A stretch of DNA of 14,596 nucleotides, from assembly GCA_045605145.1 (NCBI GenBank), contig JAZUPH010000090.1, positions 1-14,596 of the forward strand. The letters are read 5' to 3'. Both the position numbers and the translations under genes were made by a program. The stretch comes from CAMNAO01 sp045605145 (GTDB taxonomy: Bacteria; Bacillota; Clostridia; Oscillospirales; Oscillospiraceae). This document shows, in pieces, positions 6,334 through 12,815 of the stretch. Every line of letters starts with the position of its first letter. The stretch's first letter is position 1. Under the pieces are notes generated by a model. That model ran no database searches and had not been told where the DNA came from. It worked only from the letters and a program-made list of their open reading frames with translations.

Positions 6334-7440
6334 TTATCCCTGTTCTTTGGCTCTTATGGTCTCTTCCGGCACATCGTTATACAGCCTGATAAGTCCGCCG
6401 GAGCGCAGGCTGACCAGCACCGCGATTGAGATGGGCAGGCCGAAAAGACCGATACCGCCGAACAGGTAGGTGCCCACAACCATGCTCATCAGTGTGACCA
6501 GCGGGTGCAGACCAACCTGTTTGCCGACAATCTTCGGTTCAAGGTAATTGCGTACGATGGTGATAAAGCACCACAGCAAAAACAGCCAGAGTCCGTTCAT
6601 GAAGTTCCCGCTCAGTGCGGTGATAATACTCCACGGGATGACGATCATGCCCGTGCCGAGAATGGGCAGTATGTCAAATATTGCAACGCCCAGACCGATT
6701 AGGAATGCGTGGTCGTAGCCGATGAGCATTACGCCCAGGGACACCTCGATAAAAGTAATGCTGAGAATTATTGAGTAGGAGCGCAGATAACTGCCGATGA
6801 CCTGCTTGAAGTGATCTTTGATGCTGCGCATCAGATGCTTCTGATTCTCTGGGATCTGTGCGGATATGAAGGCCTGAATATGGGGCCAGTCGGAGGCCGC
6901 GAACAGGGTCGCAATAACACAGATGAGGATGTCCAGCATCAGGCCCGGCACATTGGTAATAGCTGATGTGACCCAGGTAAGCAGCTTCGCCGACAGGCTG
7001 GTCGCAAGGCCGCCAAGTGAGACCAGCAGCTCAGTGACCACGGCGTCAAAGTCGTCGCCGAAAGCCTCGTCCCCGATGCTTTTCAGATAATTTGCCGCAT
7101 TGCGTACGGCGGGCTCAATACTGTCCGTATACATCCGTGGGACTTTCGATGCAAAGGCCCGTACAATATCCACCGCCTGACTTGCGATTATCAGCAACAG
7201 GCCGCACAGCAACAGATAGAAAACGATAACGGCGATCACAGCCGCGGCATTGCGCGGAATGTGCAGATTTTTTGCCGCCCAGATGGACGCCGGCTTTACC
7301 AGGGCGGCAACAATAAAGGCCACCACGAAGGGCATCAGCACATTAATAAATCTGCGCAGGAAAAAGATGAGAAATGCCACTATGATGGCCCAGAAAGCTA
7401 TGTTGATAATAAACTTGCGTCTTCTCTCGGTCTTGTCCAT
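6334..7440 (-). CDS. AI-2E family transporter (YtvI-like) membrane protein
   Basis: A 368-residue multi-pass cytoplasmic membrane protein of the AI-2E (PF01594) family. A basic start (MDKTERRRKF) leads into two hydrophobic helices (about residues 10-30 and 35-50). A more polar middle region follows, then the conserved C-terminal half: GVAIFDILPILGTGMIVIPW, NYLEPKIVGKQVGLHPLV and GTYLFGGIGLFGLPI. Family length is 340-380, so it looks complete. Members include exporters linked to autoinducer-2, Na+/H+ antiporters and the sporulation protein YtvI. Which role applies cannot be decided from the sequence; in Clostridia the YtvI type is a reasonable guess. The ATG at 7440 has AAGGAG 6 nt upstream. 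The gene is transcribed alone from a consensus promoter and converges on thrS. Confidence 0.88.
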   Translation of the reverse strand: MDKTERRRKFIINIAFWAIIVAFLIFFLRRFINVLMPFVVAFIVAALVKPASIWAAKNLHIPRNAAAVIAVIVFYLLLCGLLLIIASQAVDIVRAFASKVPRMYTDSIEPAVRNAANYLKSIGDEAFGDDFDAVVTELLVSLGGLATSLSAKLLTWVTSAITNVPGLMLDILICVIATLFAASDWPHIQAFISAQIPENQKHLMRSIKDHFKQVIGSYLRSYSIILSITFIEVSLGVMLIGYDHAFLIGLGVAIFDILPILGTGMIVIPWSIITALSGNFMNGLWLFLLWCFITIVRNYLEPKIVGKQVGLHPLVTLMSMVVGTYLFGGIGLFGLPISIAVLVSLRSGGLIRLYNDVPEETIRAKEQG

Positions 7441-7467
7441 AGGCGGCTCCTTGAAGTTTATGTACAG

Positions 7468-7496
7468 AGTATAATATTGTAAAAGATTTATGTCAA
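7468..7496 (-). promoter_or_regulatory. Sigma-A promoter of the AI-2E family gene
   Basis: On the minus strand, -35 TTGACA (7496-7491), a 17-bp spacer and -10 TATACT (7473-7468) lie 28 bp upstream of the ATG. It stands back to back with the promoter of the CBS-domain gene, with 14 bp between their -35 boxes. Confidence 0.88.
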
Positions 7497-7510
7497 TATG
7501 TCTGCTGCAC

Positions 7511-7539
7511 TTGCAATGGACTGGCGGCGATTGTATAAT
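7511..7539 (+). promoter_or_regulatory. Sigma-A promoter of the CBS-domain gene
   Basis: A -35 TTGCAA (7511-7516), a 17-bp spacer and a perfect -10 TATAAT (7534-7539). The transcript should start near 7546, leaving a leader of about 100 nt before the TTG start. Confidence 0.83.
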
Positions 7540-7647
7540 ATGCTTAAAGGAGGTGGCAAACTCGAATCGTCCCTATGGGAAAATCTCATATGTGCCCATC
7601 ATTAACATTCCTGCGGCGCTGACCGCATGGGAATGGGAGGAATTTGT

Positions 7648-8061
7648 TTGAACATAGCTTTTTTTCTGACACCCAAGTCGATGATTTCCTATCTTTACGA
7701 TGACTACACCGTCAGGCAGGGACTCGAGAAAATGCGCAAGCACGGTTTTACTGCGGTACCCGTTATCAGCCGCAGCGGCAGATATGTGGGTACTGTAACT
7801 GAGGGTGATTTCCTGTGGTGCCTTGTGGATCATGGCGGCGGTATGCGCGAAATGGAGAAACAGCCGCTCTCCAGGATCATTCGTGTCGGGCACAACCCGC
7901 CTGTAAGGATAACTGCAAAGATGGATGAACTGGTCGAACACAGCCAGAACCAGAATTTTGTGCCTGTCATTGACGACGCCGAAAATCTTGTGGGCATCGT
8001 CAGACGCCGGGACGTGATCTCCTACTACAACAAGACGGCAGCAGGTCAAAAGCTGGCTTGA
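7648..8061 (+). CDS. Two-CBS-domain protein
   Basis: A 137-residue soluble protein made of a CBS pair. The first CBS is at about residues 5-62 (PKSMISYLYDDYTVRQGLEKMRKHG split by AVPVISRSGRYVGTVTEGDF). The second is at about 72-127 (RVGHNPPVRITAKMDEL, then FVPVIDDAENLVGIVRRRDV). Such stand-alone pairs bind adenine nucleotides or similar ligands and act as sensors for partner proteins. No partner is evident here. I chose the TTG at 7648 because GGGAGG lies 7 nt upstream and the resulting start, MNIAFFLTPK, fits the domain boundary. ATGs at 7627 and 7633 are in frame but have no ribosome site. The gene is alone on its strand, with its own promoter and terminator. Confidence 0.9.
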   Translation: MNIAFFLTPKSMISYLYDDYTVRQGLEKMRKHGFTAVPVISRSGRYVGTVTEGDFLWCLVDHGGGMREMEKQPLSRIIRVGHNPPVRITAKMDELVEHSQNQNFVPVIDDAENLVGIVRRRDVISYYNKTAAGQKLA

Positions 8062-8081
8062 GCCGATACATATAGTACCTA

Positions 8082-8130
8082 AGCGCCTGCCCAGGGGGTA
8101 TTGTTGCCCTTTGCGCGGCGCTGTTTTTTT
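8082..8130 (+). terminator. Intrinsic terminator of the CBS-domain gene
   Basis: The base of the stem is AGCGCC (8082-8087) with GGCGCT (8117-8122). The inner pairing is imperfect, and seven T follow (8124-8130). The U-tract overlaps the stop codon of the convergent S24-like gene (8131-8129). Confidence 0.75.
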
Positions 8131-8476
8131 ATTTTAGTATGTCCACGACCCGCCCGAAGCAGATAAGGCTGTCCGTTTCTGTGCTGCGGATGAATATGCT
8201 GTCCTCATCGTCCTCGGAAGCGTCGCATATCAGACAAAGGTTTCCGAAAGGGTCGCCCTGTATCCGCCTGAGGAGCACCTTGCCGCCGTACATGACCAGC
8301 ACGATGTCCCCGTCATACACTTCACCCGTGCGGCGAATGACCACTGTGCATCCCGCGGGCAGGGCAGGTGCCATGCTGTCGTCGTTGATTTTCAGTGCGA
8401 AGTGATCCGTACCCTGCGCATCGTATTGCAAATATTCCGGCAGGGGAGTGCTTTCTCTGTTTGTAAAATTTTGCAA
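8129..8476 (-). CDS. Short S24/LexA-like protein without a DNA-binding domain
   Basis: A 115-residue protein that is almost only a peptidase-S24 (LexA/UmuD/phage-repressor C-terminal) fold: HFALKINDDSMAPALPAG, then VYDGDIVLVMYGGKVLLRRI. Ser34 of DDSM sits at the usual nucleophile. The position where the family has the catalytic Lys (as in VTVKRL) reads VLLRR, so Arg70 replaces it; Lys66 lies four residues earlier. Autoproteolysis may therefore be lost, which is inference. I chose the TTG at 8476 because AAGGAGG lies 7 nt upstream. The frame stays open to another TTG at 8551, but that start lies in a perfect hairpin and has no ribosome site. LexA-type repressors normally carry an N-terminal HTH; none is visible here. 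It could be a sensor or dimerisation partner, or a remnant of a repressor. Confidence 0.75.
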   Translation of the reverse strand: MQNFTNRESTPLPEYLQYDAQGTDHFALKINDDSMAPALPAGCTVVIRRTGEVYDGDIVLVMYGGKVLLRRIQGDPFGNLCLICDASEDDEDSIFIRSTETDSLICFGRVVDILK

Positions 8477-8529
8477 GGTTAGACCTCCTTCACTTGCGCG
8501 GCGGCGCAGATATTTGCGGTAAATGAATG

Positions 8530-8565
8530 AGAACGGCAGAAGCTGCTCCAAACTTCTGCCGTTCT
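8530..8565 (-). other. Perfect 13-bp hairpin in the leader of the S24-like gene
   Basis: AGAACGGCAGAAG (8530-8542) pairs exactly with CTTCTGCCGTTCT (8553-8565) around a 10-nt loop. It lies 54 bp upstream of the S24-like start. On the minus strand it is followed by CATTCATTTACC rather than a U-run. It could be a 5'-UTR structure, an operator with 13-bp half-sites, or an end of transcripts arriving from the operon upstream. Confidence 0.65.
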
Positions 8566-8613
8566 ACTATAGTATGAGGATATAATGAAAAGGAAATTCA
8601 CTTGACACCATTT

Positions 8614-8642
8614 AATATAAAGGTCAATTATGAATAACTCAA
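8614..8642 (-). promoter_or_regulatory. Probable promoter of the S24-like gene
   Basis: On the minus strand, -35 TTGAGT (8642-8637), a 17-bp spacer and -10 TATATT (8619-8614). The predicted leader of about 130 nt includes the 13-bp hairpin. The surrounding DNA (8566-8718) is strongly AT-rich and holds no gene I can support. Confidence 0.55.
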
Positions 8643-8718
8643 CAGAAAAATATTTCAAAAGTATTAAATTGTGATTATTTTAAAAAATATTTTTACGGTA
8701 TCTTACTATCACCCGGTG

Positions 8719-9546
8719 TCAGTCGAAAACAAAGCCCAGCCAGGGGGCGTTTTCAATCGTGGGCATGGTATCCAAAGCTGCTGTGGGGATCATTGCGAAG
8801 GCAGTACCCCATCCCTGCGCGGGTGCGCGCCACTGTGCGCCGCCTGCCCCGAAATGGCGAATTATCAGCCGTAGTGCCTGCCCGCGATGATCGGGGGAGC
8901 CAAGAAGCTCGCTTATCCTCAGGTCTGCACCCTCTTTGGCGGCACAGGCAAGGGCAGTGAAGCCATCGCCCTCAACTCTTAAATAACCGCCACCGCCCAA
9001 AAGCCGTGTCTGCCACTGCAGTGCTTTTTTGTTTGGGATATCGTGTATGCGGTCGCAAAGCCATGTTTCCCGCTCATTTGCATATTCTTGCGGGGTGATA
9101 AGCGTTACGCCGCCTTTCTCCGGAATACTGTCCGGCTTTGCCTGTCCCATGTCGCAATAAAAATACGGCGACCAGCCAAGTGTTTTATACCACTCCATCA
9201 GCCCACTGTCTGCCGGTGTCAGACAGCGCACTGCCTGCTGCGGTGTGTTGGTGACGGCCTTCGTAAGAATGCGCCCAACGCCGCGACCGCGGTACTTCGG
9301 CTGCACTGCCAGTGCGTAAGCCATCCTGAGAACTGTGCGATGACTGCCAATCGCCAAATCGCCCGCGTCAATATCCCATATCGCGCCCTCGAGTTCGTCT
9401 TGGCATACCACAATTGCGTGCCTGCCACAGGGCCACAGGGATGCAAAATGCCGCACCAGATCAGCATCGTCACCGAATACACCGCTCCACAATCCGGTCA
9501 GCTTGTCCAGCTCAGCCGCCTGTGCCATTCTCGTCTCCATGTTCAT
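8719..9546 (-). CDS. GNAT family N-acetyltransferase
   Basis: A 275-residue cytosolic protein. The N-terminal half (about residues 5-130) is a GNAT fold. The acetyl-CoA motif A is clear: MAYALAVQPKYRGRGVGRIL, with RGRGVG at 86-91. It is followed by a WYKTLGW segment (119-125), typical of motif B. The C-terminal half (about 135-275) is less conserved and may be a second, degenerate GNAT-like fold, ending in an aromatic-rich tail. The substrate is unknown. The ATG at 9546 overlaps the TGA of the DUF2156 gene (ATGA), so translation is coupled; an in-frame ATG at 9540 is an alternative. It is the last gene of the operon with the uracil-DNA glycosylase. I see no clear intrinsic terminator after it, only an AT-rich stretch. 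Confidence 0.85.
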   Translation of the reverse strand: MNMETRMAQAAELDKLTGLWSGVFGDDADLVRHFASLWPCGRHAIVVCQDELEGAIWDIDAGDLAIGSHRTVLRMAYALAVQPKYRGRGVGRILTKAVTNTPQQAVRCLTPADSGLMEWYKTLGWSPYFYCDMGQAKPDSIPEKGGVTLITPQEYANERETWLCDRIHDIPNKKALQWQTRLLGGGGYLRVEGDGFTALACAAKEGADLRISELLGSPDHRGQALRLIIRHFGAGGAQWRAPAQGWGTAFAMIPTAALDTMPTIENAPWLGFVFD

Positions 9547-10448
9547 ACATTCTTAAATACGGCGGTGAACTTCTCTACCATCAGATCGGGGTAGTAGCTC
9601 TCCTTCGCCTTGCGCAGGTTTTCAAGCCCCATGTCATCCTCCCGGTTGATGTATACAATCTCCGGATGCTCCCGGGCAATGTATCTGGCATACTCTCTGT
9701 TTATCATGGCGTATGCGCCGGGAATGTGGGAAAAGGCCTTTTCAAAATGGGTGTTCCATGTATCGCTGGCCAGCTGCTCACCCACGGTGAAGGCAATGAC
9801 CTTCCCGTCCAGGCGCAGCAGACCACCCTCAAGTCCCATGCGCTCATAGTGGGTGAACATCAGATCAAGAGCGCGGGCCTCGTCATCGTAATTTGCGTGG
9901 CGCTCAGCCGAATTCAGCTCCAGCCACTCGTCGTCCATCCTGCGGCAATCGTCCATATTGTCTGCTGTTATCGCCTCAAAGCACCAGTCGGGATGCTCGC
10001 TGATAAAGCGGTTTATATAATTGCGCTTTGAGTGCATCTTCTTCCCGGCGAGGTTTGCCAGTTTGTCCACGGTGTAGAGATAATCATCCTGCGCCCGCTC
10101 CCGAATCAGCTCAAACTCGTTGGGGAACATGGCACACAGCTCTTCCGACATCGCTTTTGTCAGGCAGCCGATGCGCCCGGGAATGCCCATTCTGCGGCAA
10201 CGCTCAAGTATGCTCAGTACGGCGGCCTTGACATCGCCGCCGCCGACGGGGTATGAAAATACTGTCTCGCCGCCAATGTCGAAGCGCGCCACAAGGCAGC
10301 CTTCCACAACCGCGGCGGTAATGCCGTAGGTGTTGCTCCACAGATAGAGATTATTAAAGTTGTAGTCTGCGCTGCGTGAGTCGGCACTGCGAATAAGTGC
10401 GTCATACAGCGCGCTGTGTTCAAGGGTTATGGGTAAAAACTCCGGCAT
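9543..10448 (-). CDS. DUF2156 (phosphatidylglycerol lysyltransferase C-terminal-like) protein
   Basis: A 301-residue soluble protein of the DUF2156 / LPG_synthase_C (PF09924) family. This fold is two tandem GNAT-like domains and, in MprF-type enzymes, moves an aminoacyl group from tRNA onto a lipid. Recognisable segments are YNFNNLYLWSNTYG (29-42), KKMHSKRNYINRF (136-148), GKVIAFTVGEQL and YINREDDMGLENLRKAKESY (266-285). There is no membrane flippase domain, so it is the stand-alone form common in Clostridia; its acceptor is unknown. The ATG at 10448 follows CGGAG with 5-nt spacing. It starts 17 bp after the glycosylase stop and overlaps the GNAT gene by 4 bp. Confidence 0.88.
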   Translation of the reverse strand: MPEFLPITLEHSALYDALIRSADSRSADYNFNNLYLWSNTYGITAAVVEGCLVARFDIGGETVFSYPVGGGDVKAAVLSILERCRRMGIPGRIGCLTKAMSEELCAMFPNEFELIRERAQDDYLYTVDKLANLAGKKMHSKRNYINRFISEHPDWCFEAITADNMDDCRRMDDEWLELNSAERHANYDDEARALDLMFTHYERMGLEGGLLRLDGKVIAFTVGEQLASDTWNTHFEKAFSHIPGAYAMINREYARYIAREHPEIVYINREDDMGLENLRKAKESYYPDLMVEKFTAVFKNV

Positions 10449-10465
10449 AAAGACTCCGTAAGAAA

Positions 10466-11071
10466 TTAAGTGTTCTGCGTGTAGATATAATCGGGCGTGT
10501 CCGGTAAAATTCCGGGACAGTGTCTGCGTACCACGGCTTCAATGCCTTTGAGATCCACAAATGTTTCCGGCCTGCGGCTGGGATCCCGCAGCAGGAGAGA
10601 GGGATGGTAAATGGCGGTTATCTGCGCGCCGTCCCGCTGTATCCACTGACCATGCTGCCGTGTGATGCGATAGTTTTCGTCAATAAAGCGCTGCGCGGCA
10701 ATGCGCCCCAGACAGACAATGACCTTCGGCTGCAATATTTCAAGCTGCGCCTTCAGCCATGGCATACAGGCGTCCTGCTCCTCGGGCTTCGGATCCCGGT
10801 TTGATGGCGGACGGCACTTAACTATGTTGCAGATGTAAAAATTCCTGTCGCGGCTCAATCCCACAAGGTCGAGCATTTTGTCAAGAAGCTGACCTGCCGG
10901 ACCAACAAAGGGGCGGCCTGTGAGATCTTCCTGCTCGCCGGGGCCTTCGCCGATGAAAACAAGTCCGGAGTTTGTGCATCCCTCGCCGAATACGACGTTG
11001 TGCCGTCCTTGGCACAGACCGCAGCTGCTGCAGTCGTTGCATCGGGTTTGAAGCTCGAACATATCGGACAT
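10466..11071 (-). CDS. Uracil-DNA glycosylase, family 4 (Fe-S)
   Basis: A 201-residue DNA-repair enzyme that removes uracil from DNA in base-excision repair. Family-4 marks are all present. Four cysteines suited to a 4Fe-4S cluster are Cys14 and Cys17 (CSSCGLCQGR), Cys86 (NIVKCRPPSNRDP) and Cys102 (EEQDACMPWL). Motif A is GEGPGEQED (41-49), and motif B is HPS (156-158, in YHPSLLLRD). I start the protein at the ATG at 11071, which has GGAGG 7 nt upstream. An in-frame ATG nine codons earlier at 11098 lacks a ribosome site and lies close to the predicted transcript start. It is the first gene of a three-gene operon. Its promoter overlaps the divergent gatC promoter. Confidence 0.95.
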   Translation of the reverse strand: MSDMFELQTRCNDCSSCGLCQGRHNVVFGEGCTNSGLVFIGEGPGEQEDLTGRPFVGPAGQLLDKMLDLVGLSRDRNFYICNIVKCRPPSNRDPKPEEQDACMPWLKAQLEILQPKVIVCLGRIAAQRFIDENYRITRQHGQWIQRDGAQITAIYHPSLLLRDPSRRPETFVDLKGIEAVVRRHCPGILPDTPDYIYTQNT

Positions 11072-11107
11072 CGGCACACCTCCATCAAAGATCATCATAC
11101 GGAATAA

Positions 11108-11136
11108 ATTTTAGCACAGATTGTCAAGGCTGTAAA
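11108..11136 (-). promoter_or_regulatory. Promoter of the glycosylase operon
   Basis: On the minus strand, -35 TTTACA (11136-11131), a 17-bp spacer and -10 TAAAAT (11113-11108). Its -35 box lies inside the spacer of the divergent gatC promoter. Confidence 0.75.
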
Positions 11137-11149
11137 TATGCGGTATAAT
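11121..11149 (+). promoter_or_regulatory. gatC: Promoter of gatCAB
   Basis: A -35 TTGTCA (11121-11126), a 17-bp spacer and a perfect -10 TATAAT (11144-11149). Its -35 box lies inside the spacer of the glycosylase promoter, so polymerase should not be able to occupy both at once. Confidence 0.82.
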
Positions 11150-11191
11150 ACTGTCGCCGCATTCTGCGGACCCGATATTTGGAGGATAAAG

Positions 11192-11464
11192 ATGGACGAA
11201 AATATGCTCTCCCGCGCCGTTGGCCTGGCCGGACTTGAACTGGGTGAGCGGCGCCGCGCCCGCGTAGAAAAATATATGGAAGAGATGCTTGCCTTTATGT
11301 CGCCCCTTACGGATGTGTCTGACATTGACGATGTGGCGGCAGAATTGCGTGATTTTGATACCCTGCGGGATGACACTGCCGCAGATCCTAATGGCACTGC
11401 ACTGATTGCTGACGGAAAGGGGAATGCCGACGGCTTATATGTGGCGCCGCTGGCTGTGAACTGA
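11192..11464 (+). CDS. gatC: Glutamyl-tRNA(Gln)/aspartyl-tRNA(Asn) amidotransferase subunit C
   Basis: A 90-residue subunit that wraps around and stabilises GatA and GatB in the GatCAB amidotransferase. It has the family's helical N-terminal half (LAGLELGERRRARVEKYMEE, then EMLAFMSPLTDVSDIDD) and the extended C-terminal part (DTLRDDTA, ending in GLYVAPLAV, where the family usually has a V-P ending). The ATG at 11192 has GGAGG with 6-nt spacing; the frame continues upstream but without a ribosome site. It is the first gene of gatCAB, and the gatA ATG follows its stop by one base. Identification rests on fold features plus context, as the sequence is rather divergent. Confidence 0.92.
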   Translation: MDENMLSRAVGLAGLELGERRRARVEKYMEEMLAFMSPLTDVSDIDDVAAELRDFDTLRDDTAADPNGTALIADGKGNADGLYVAPLAVN

Positions 11465-11465
11465 T

Positions 11466-12815
11466 ATGAACGGCAAAAACGATACATATAAATTTGACGC
11501 CGCAGCCGCGCTGAAAGCCGCCCGAGAGGATGAGAACAACATTTTCCTGAGCCTGTGCTGTGATGAGGCCGTTGTGGAAAACGCGGCGGATCACGGCGGC
11601 CCGCTGTGCGGCGCGCCGGTTGCCGTTAAGGACAATATAGCCGTAAAGGGCTGCAAAATGACCTGCGGCTCAAAAATGCTGGAGAGCTTTGTCCCCTGTG
11701 AGGACGCCTTTGTCGTGGAGAAGATGCGCCGCGCCGGCATGGTGATTATCGGCAAGACCAATCTTGACGAATTCGCCATGGGCTCCTCCGGGCTCCTGTC
11801 CGCCTTCGGCGCGGTTAAAAACCCCCATTCACCCGATCGATACGCCGGCGGCTCATCCTCCGGCAGCGCTGCTGCAGTGGCATCGGGCATAGTGCCTGTC
11901 GCCCTTGGCAGCGATACAGGCGGCAGTGTGCGCGTACCTGCGGCATATTGCGGCGTGGCGGCATATAAACCCACATGGGGCGCGGTGTCCCGCCGCGGCA
12001 TGGTTGCCCACGCGTCCAGCCTTGATACCGTGGGTATCATCGGAGCGGACGCAAAGCTGTGCGCGCAGCTCATGGCGGTCATATCCGGCCGCGATGAGGG
12101 TGACGATACATCCTTTGACCTTGATATACCTGTCAGCGGCAATGGACGCGACCTTGCCGGTCTGTGCGTCGGCGTCTGGACCGAGCAGATGGATGCCGCC
12201 CTGCCCGAAGCCCGCGCCGCTGTAGAAACCGTGTGTTCCGCCCTGCGTTTGTCGGGCGCAAGTGTGATTGACATCTCCTGCCCGGCATACGATCTTGCGG
12301 CACAGGCGTATATCGCCCTGTCCGCATCGGAAGCGGCGTCCTGCCTGGGCCGTTTTGACGGCCTGCGCTACGGCGCTGATGCCAATGACGGGGAGGGCGT
12401 GGAGCAGCTTCGCGGCCGGCTTTTTGGCCCTGAGGTACGCGCCCGCCTCGTTCTGGGCAGCGCGCTTCTGGGGTTTGAAGAGTACGCCCCCATTATTGAC
12501 GGCGCGAGACGCCGCCGTACCCAGATAAAGGCGGAGATGGAGCGGCTGTTTTGCGATGTTGATCTGGTCATCGGCCCCACTGTTATCGGCTGCGCTCCGC
12601 GAATCGGCGAAAAACGCAGCGCCAGGAGAGAGCGCCTTGCCGACGCCTTTGCCGCCGTTGCCAATCTGGCGGGGATACCTGCCCTGACTCTGCCCTGTGG
12701 CAGCAGTGAGGTTATGCCTCTGGCGGTGCAGATAATGGGCGCACATGGCGCGGATGAGCTGGTGCTGTCTGCCGGCATCGGTATTGAGAAGGCGATAAGG
12801 GGTATCAACGGATGA
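11466..12815 (+). CDS. gatA: Glutamyl-tRNA(Gln)/aspartyl-tRNA(Asn) amidotransferase subunit A
   Basis: A 449-residue amidase-signature enzyme. It hydrolyses glutamine and sends ammonia to GatB, which amidates misacylated Glu-tRNA(Gln) or Asp-tRNA(Asn). The Ser-cisSer-Lys triad is visible: Lys55 in PVAVKDNIAV, Ser130 in YAGGSSSGSAAAV and Ser154 in GSDTGGSVRVPAAY. GKTNLDEFAMGSS and YKPTWGAVSRRG are further family marks. Many GatA proteins are about 480-490 residues; this one is shorter, with both ends trimmed (the usual C-terminal region is compact, PLAVQIMGAHGADELVLSAG). The start follows the gatC stop by one base with no strong ribosome site, so it probably depends on coupled translation. The stop overlaps the gatB start (ATGA). 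Confidence 0.96.
   Translation: MNGKNDTYKFDAAAALKAAREDENNIFLSLCCDEAVVENAADHGGPLCGAPVAVKDNIAVKGCKMTCGSKMLESFVPCEDAFVVEKMRRAGMVIIGKTNLDEFAMGSSGLLSAFGAVKNPHSPDRYAGGSSSGSAAAVASGIVPVALGSDTGGSVRVPAAYCGVAAYKPTWGAVSRRGMVAHASSLDTVGIIGADAKLCAQLMAVISGRDEGDDTSFDLDIPVSGNGRDLAGLCVGVWTEQMDAALPEARAAVETVCSALRLSGASVIDISCPAYDLAAQAYIALSASEAASCLGRFDGLRYGADANDGEGVEQLRGRLFGPEVRARLVLGSALLGFEEYAPIIDGARRRRTQIKAEMERLFCDVDLVIGPTVIGCAPRIGEKRSARRERLADAFAAVANLAGIPALTLPCGSSEVMPLAVQIMGAHGADELVLSAGIGIEKAIRGING

Noticed and set aside
11853..12746. Long open frames antisense to gatA (also 12368-13189 minus and 11591-12274 minus)
   Set aside because: They are shadows of the GC-rich gatA/gatB codons with low-complexity composition and no start signals.
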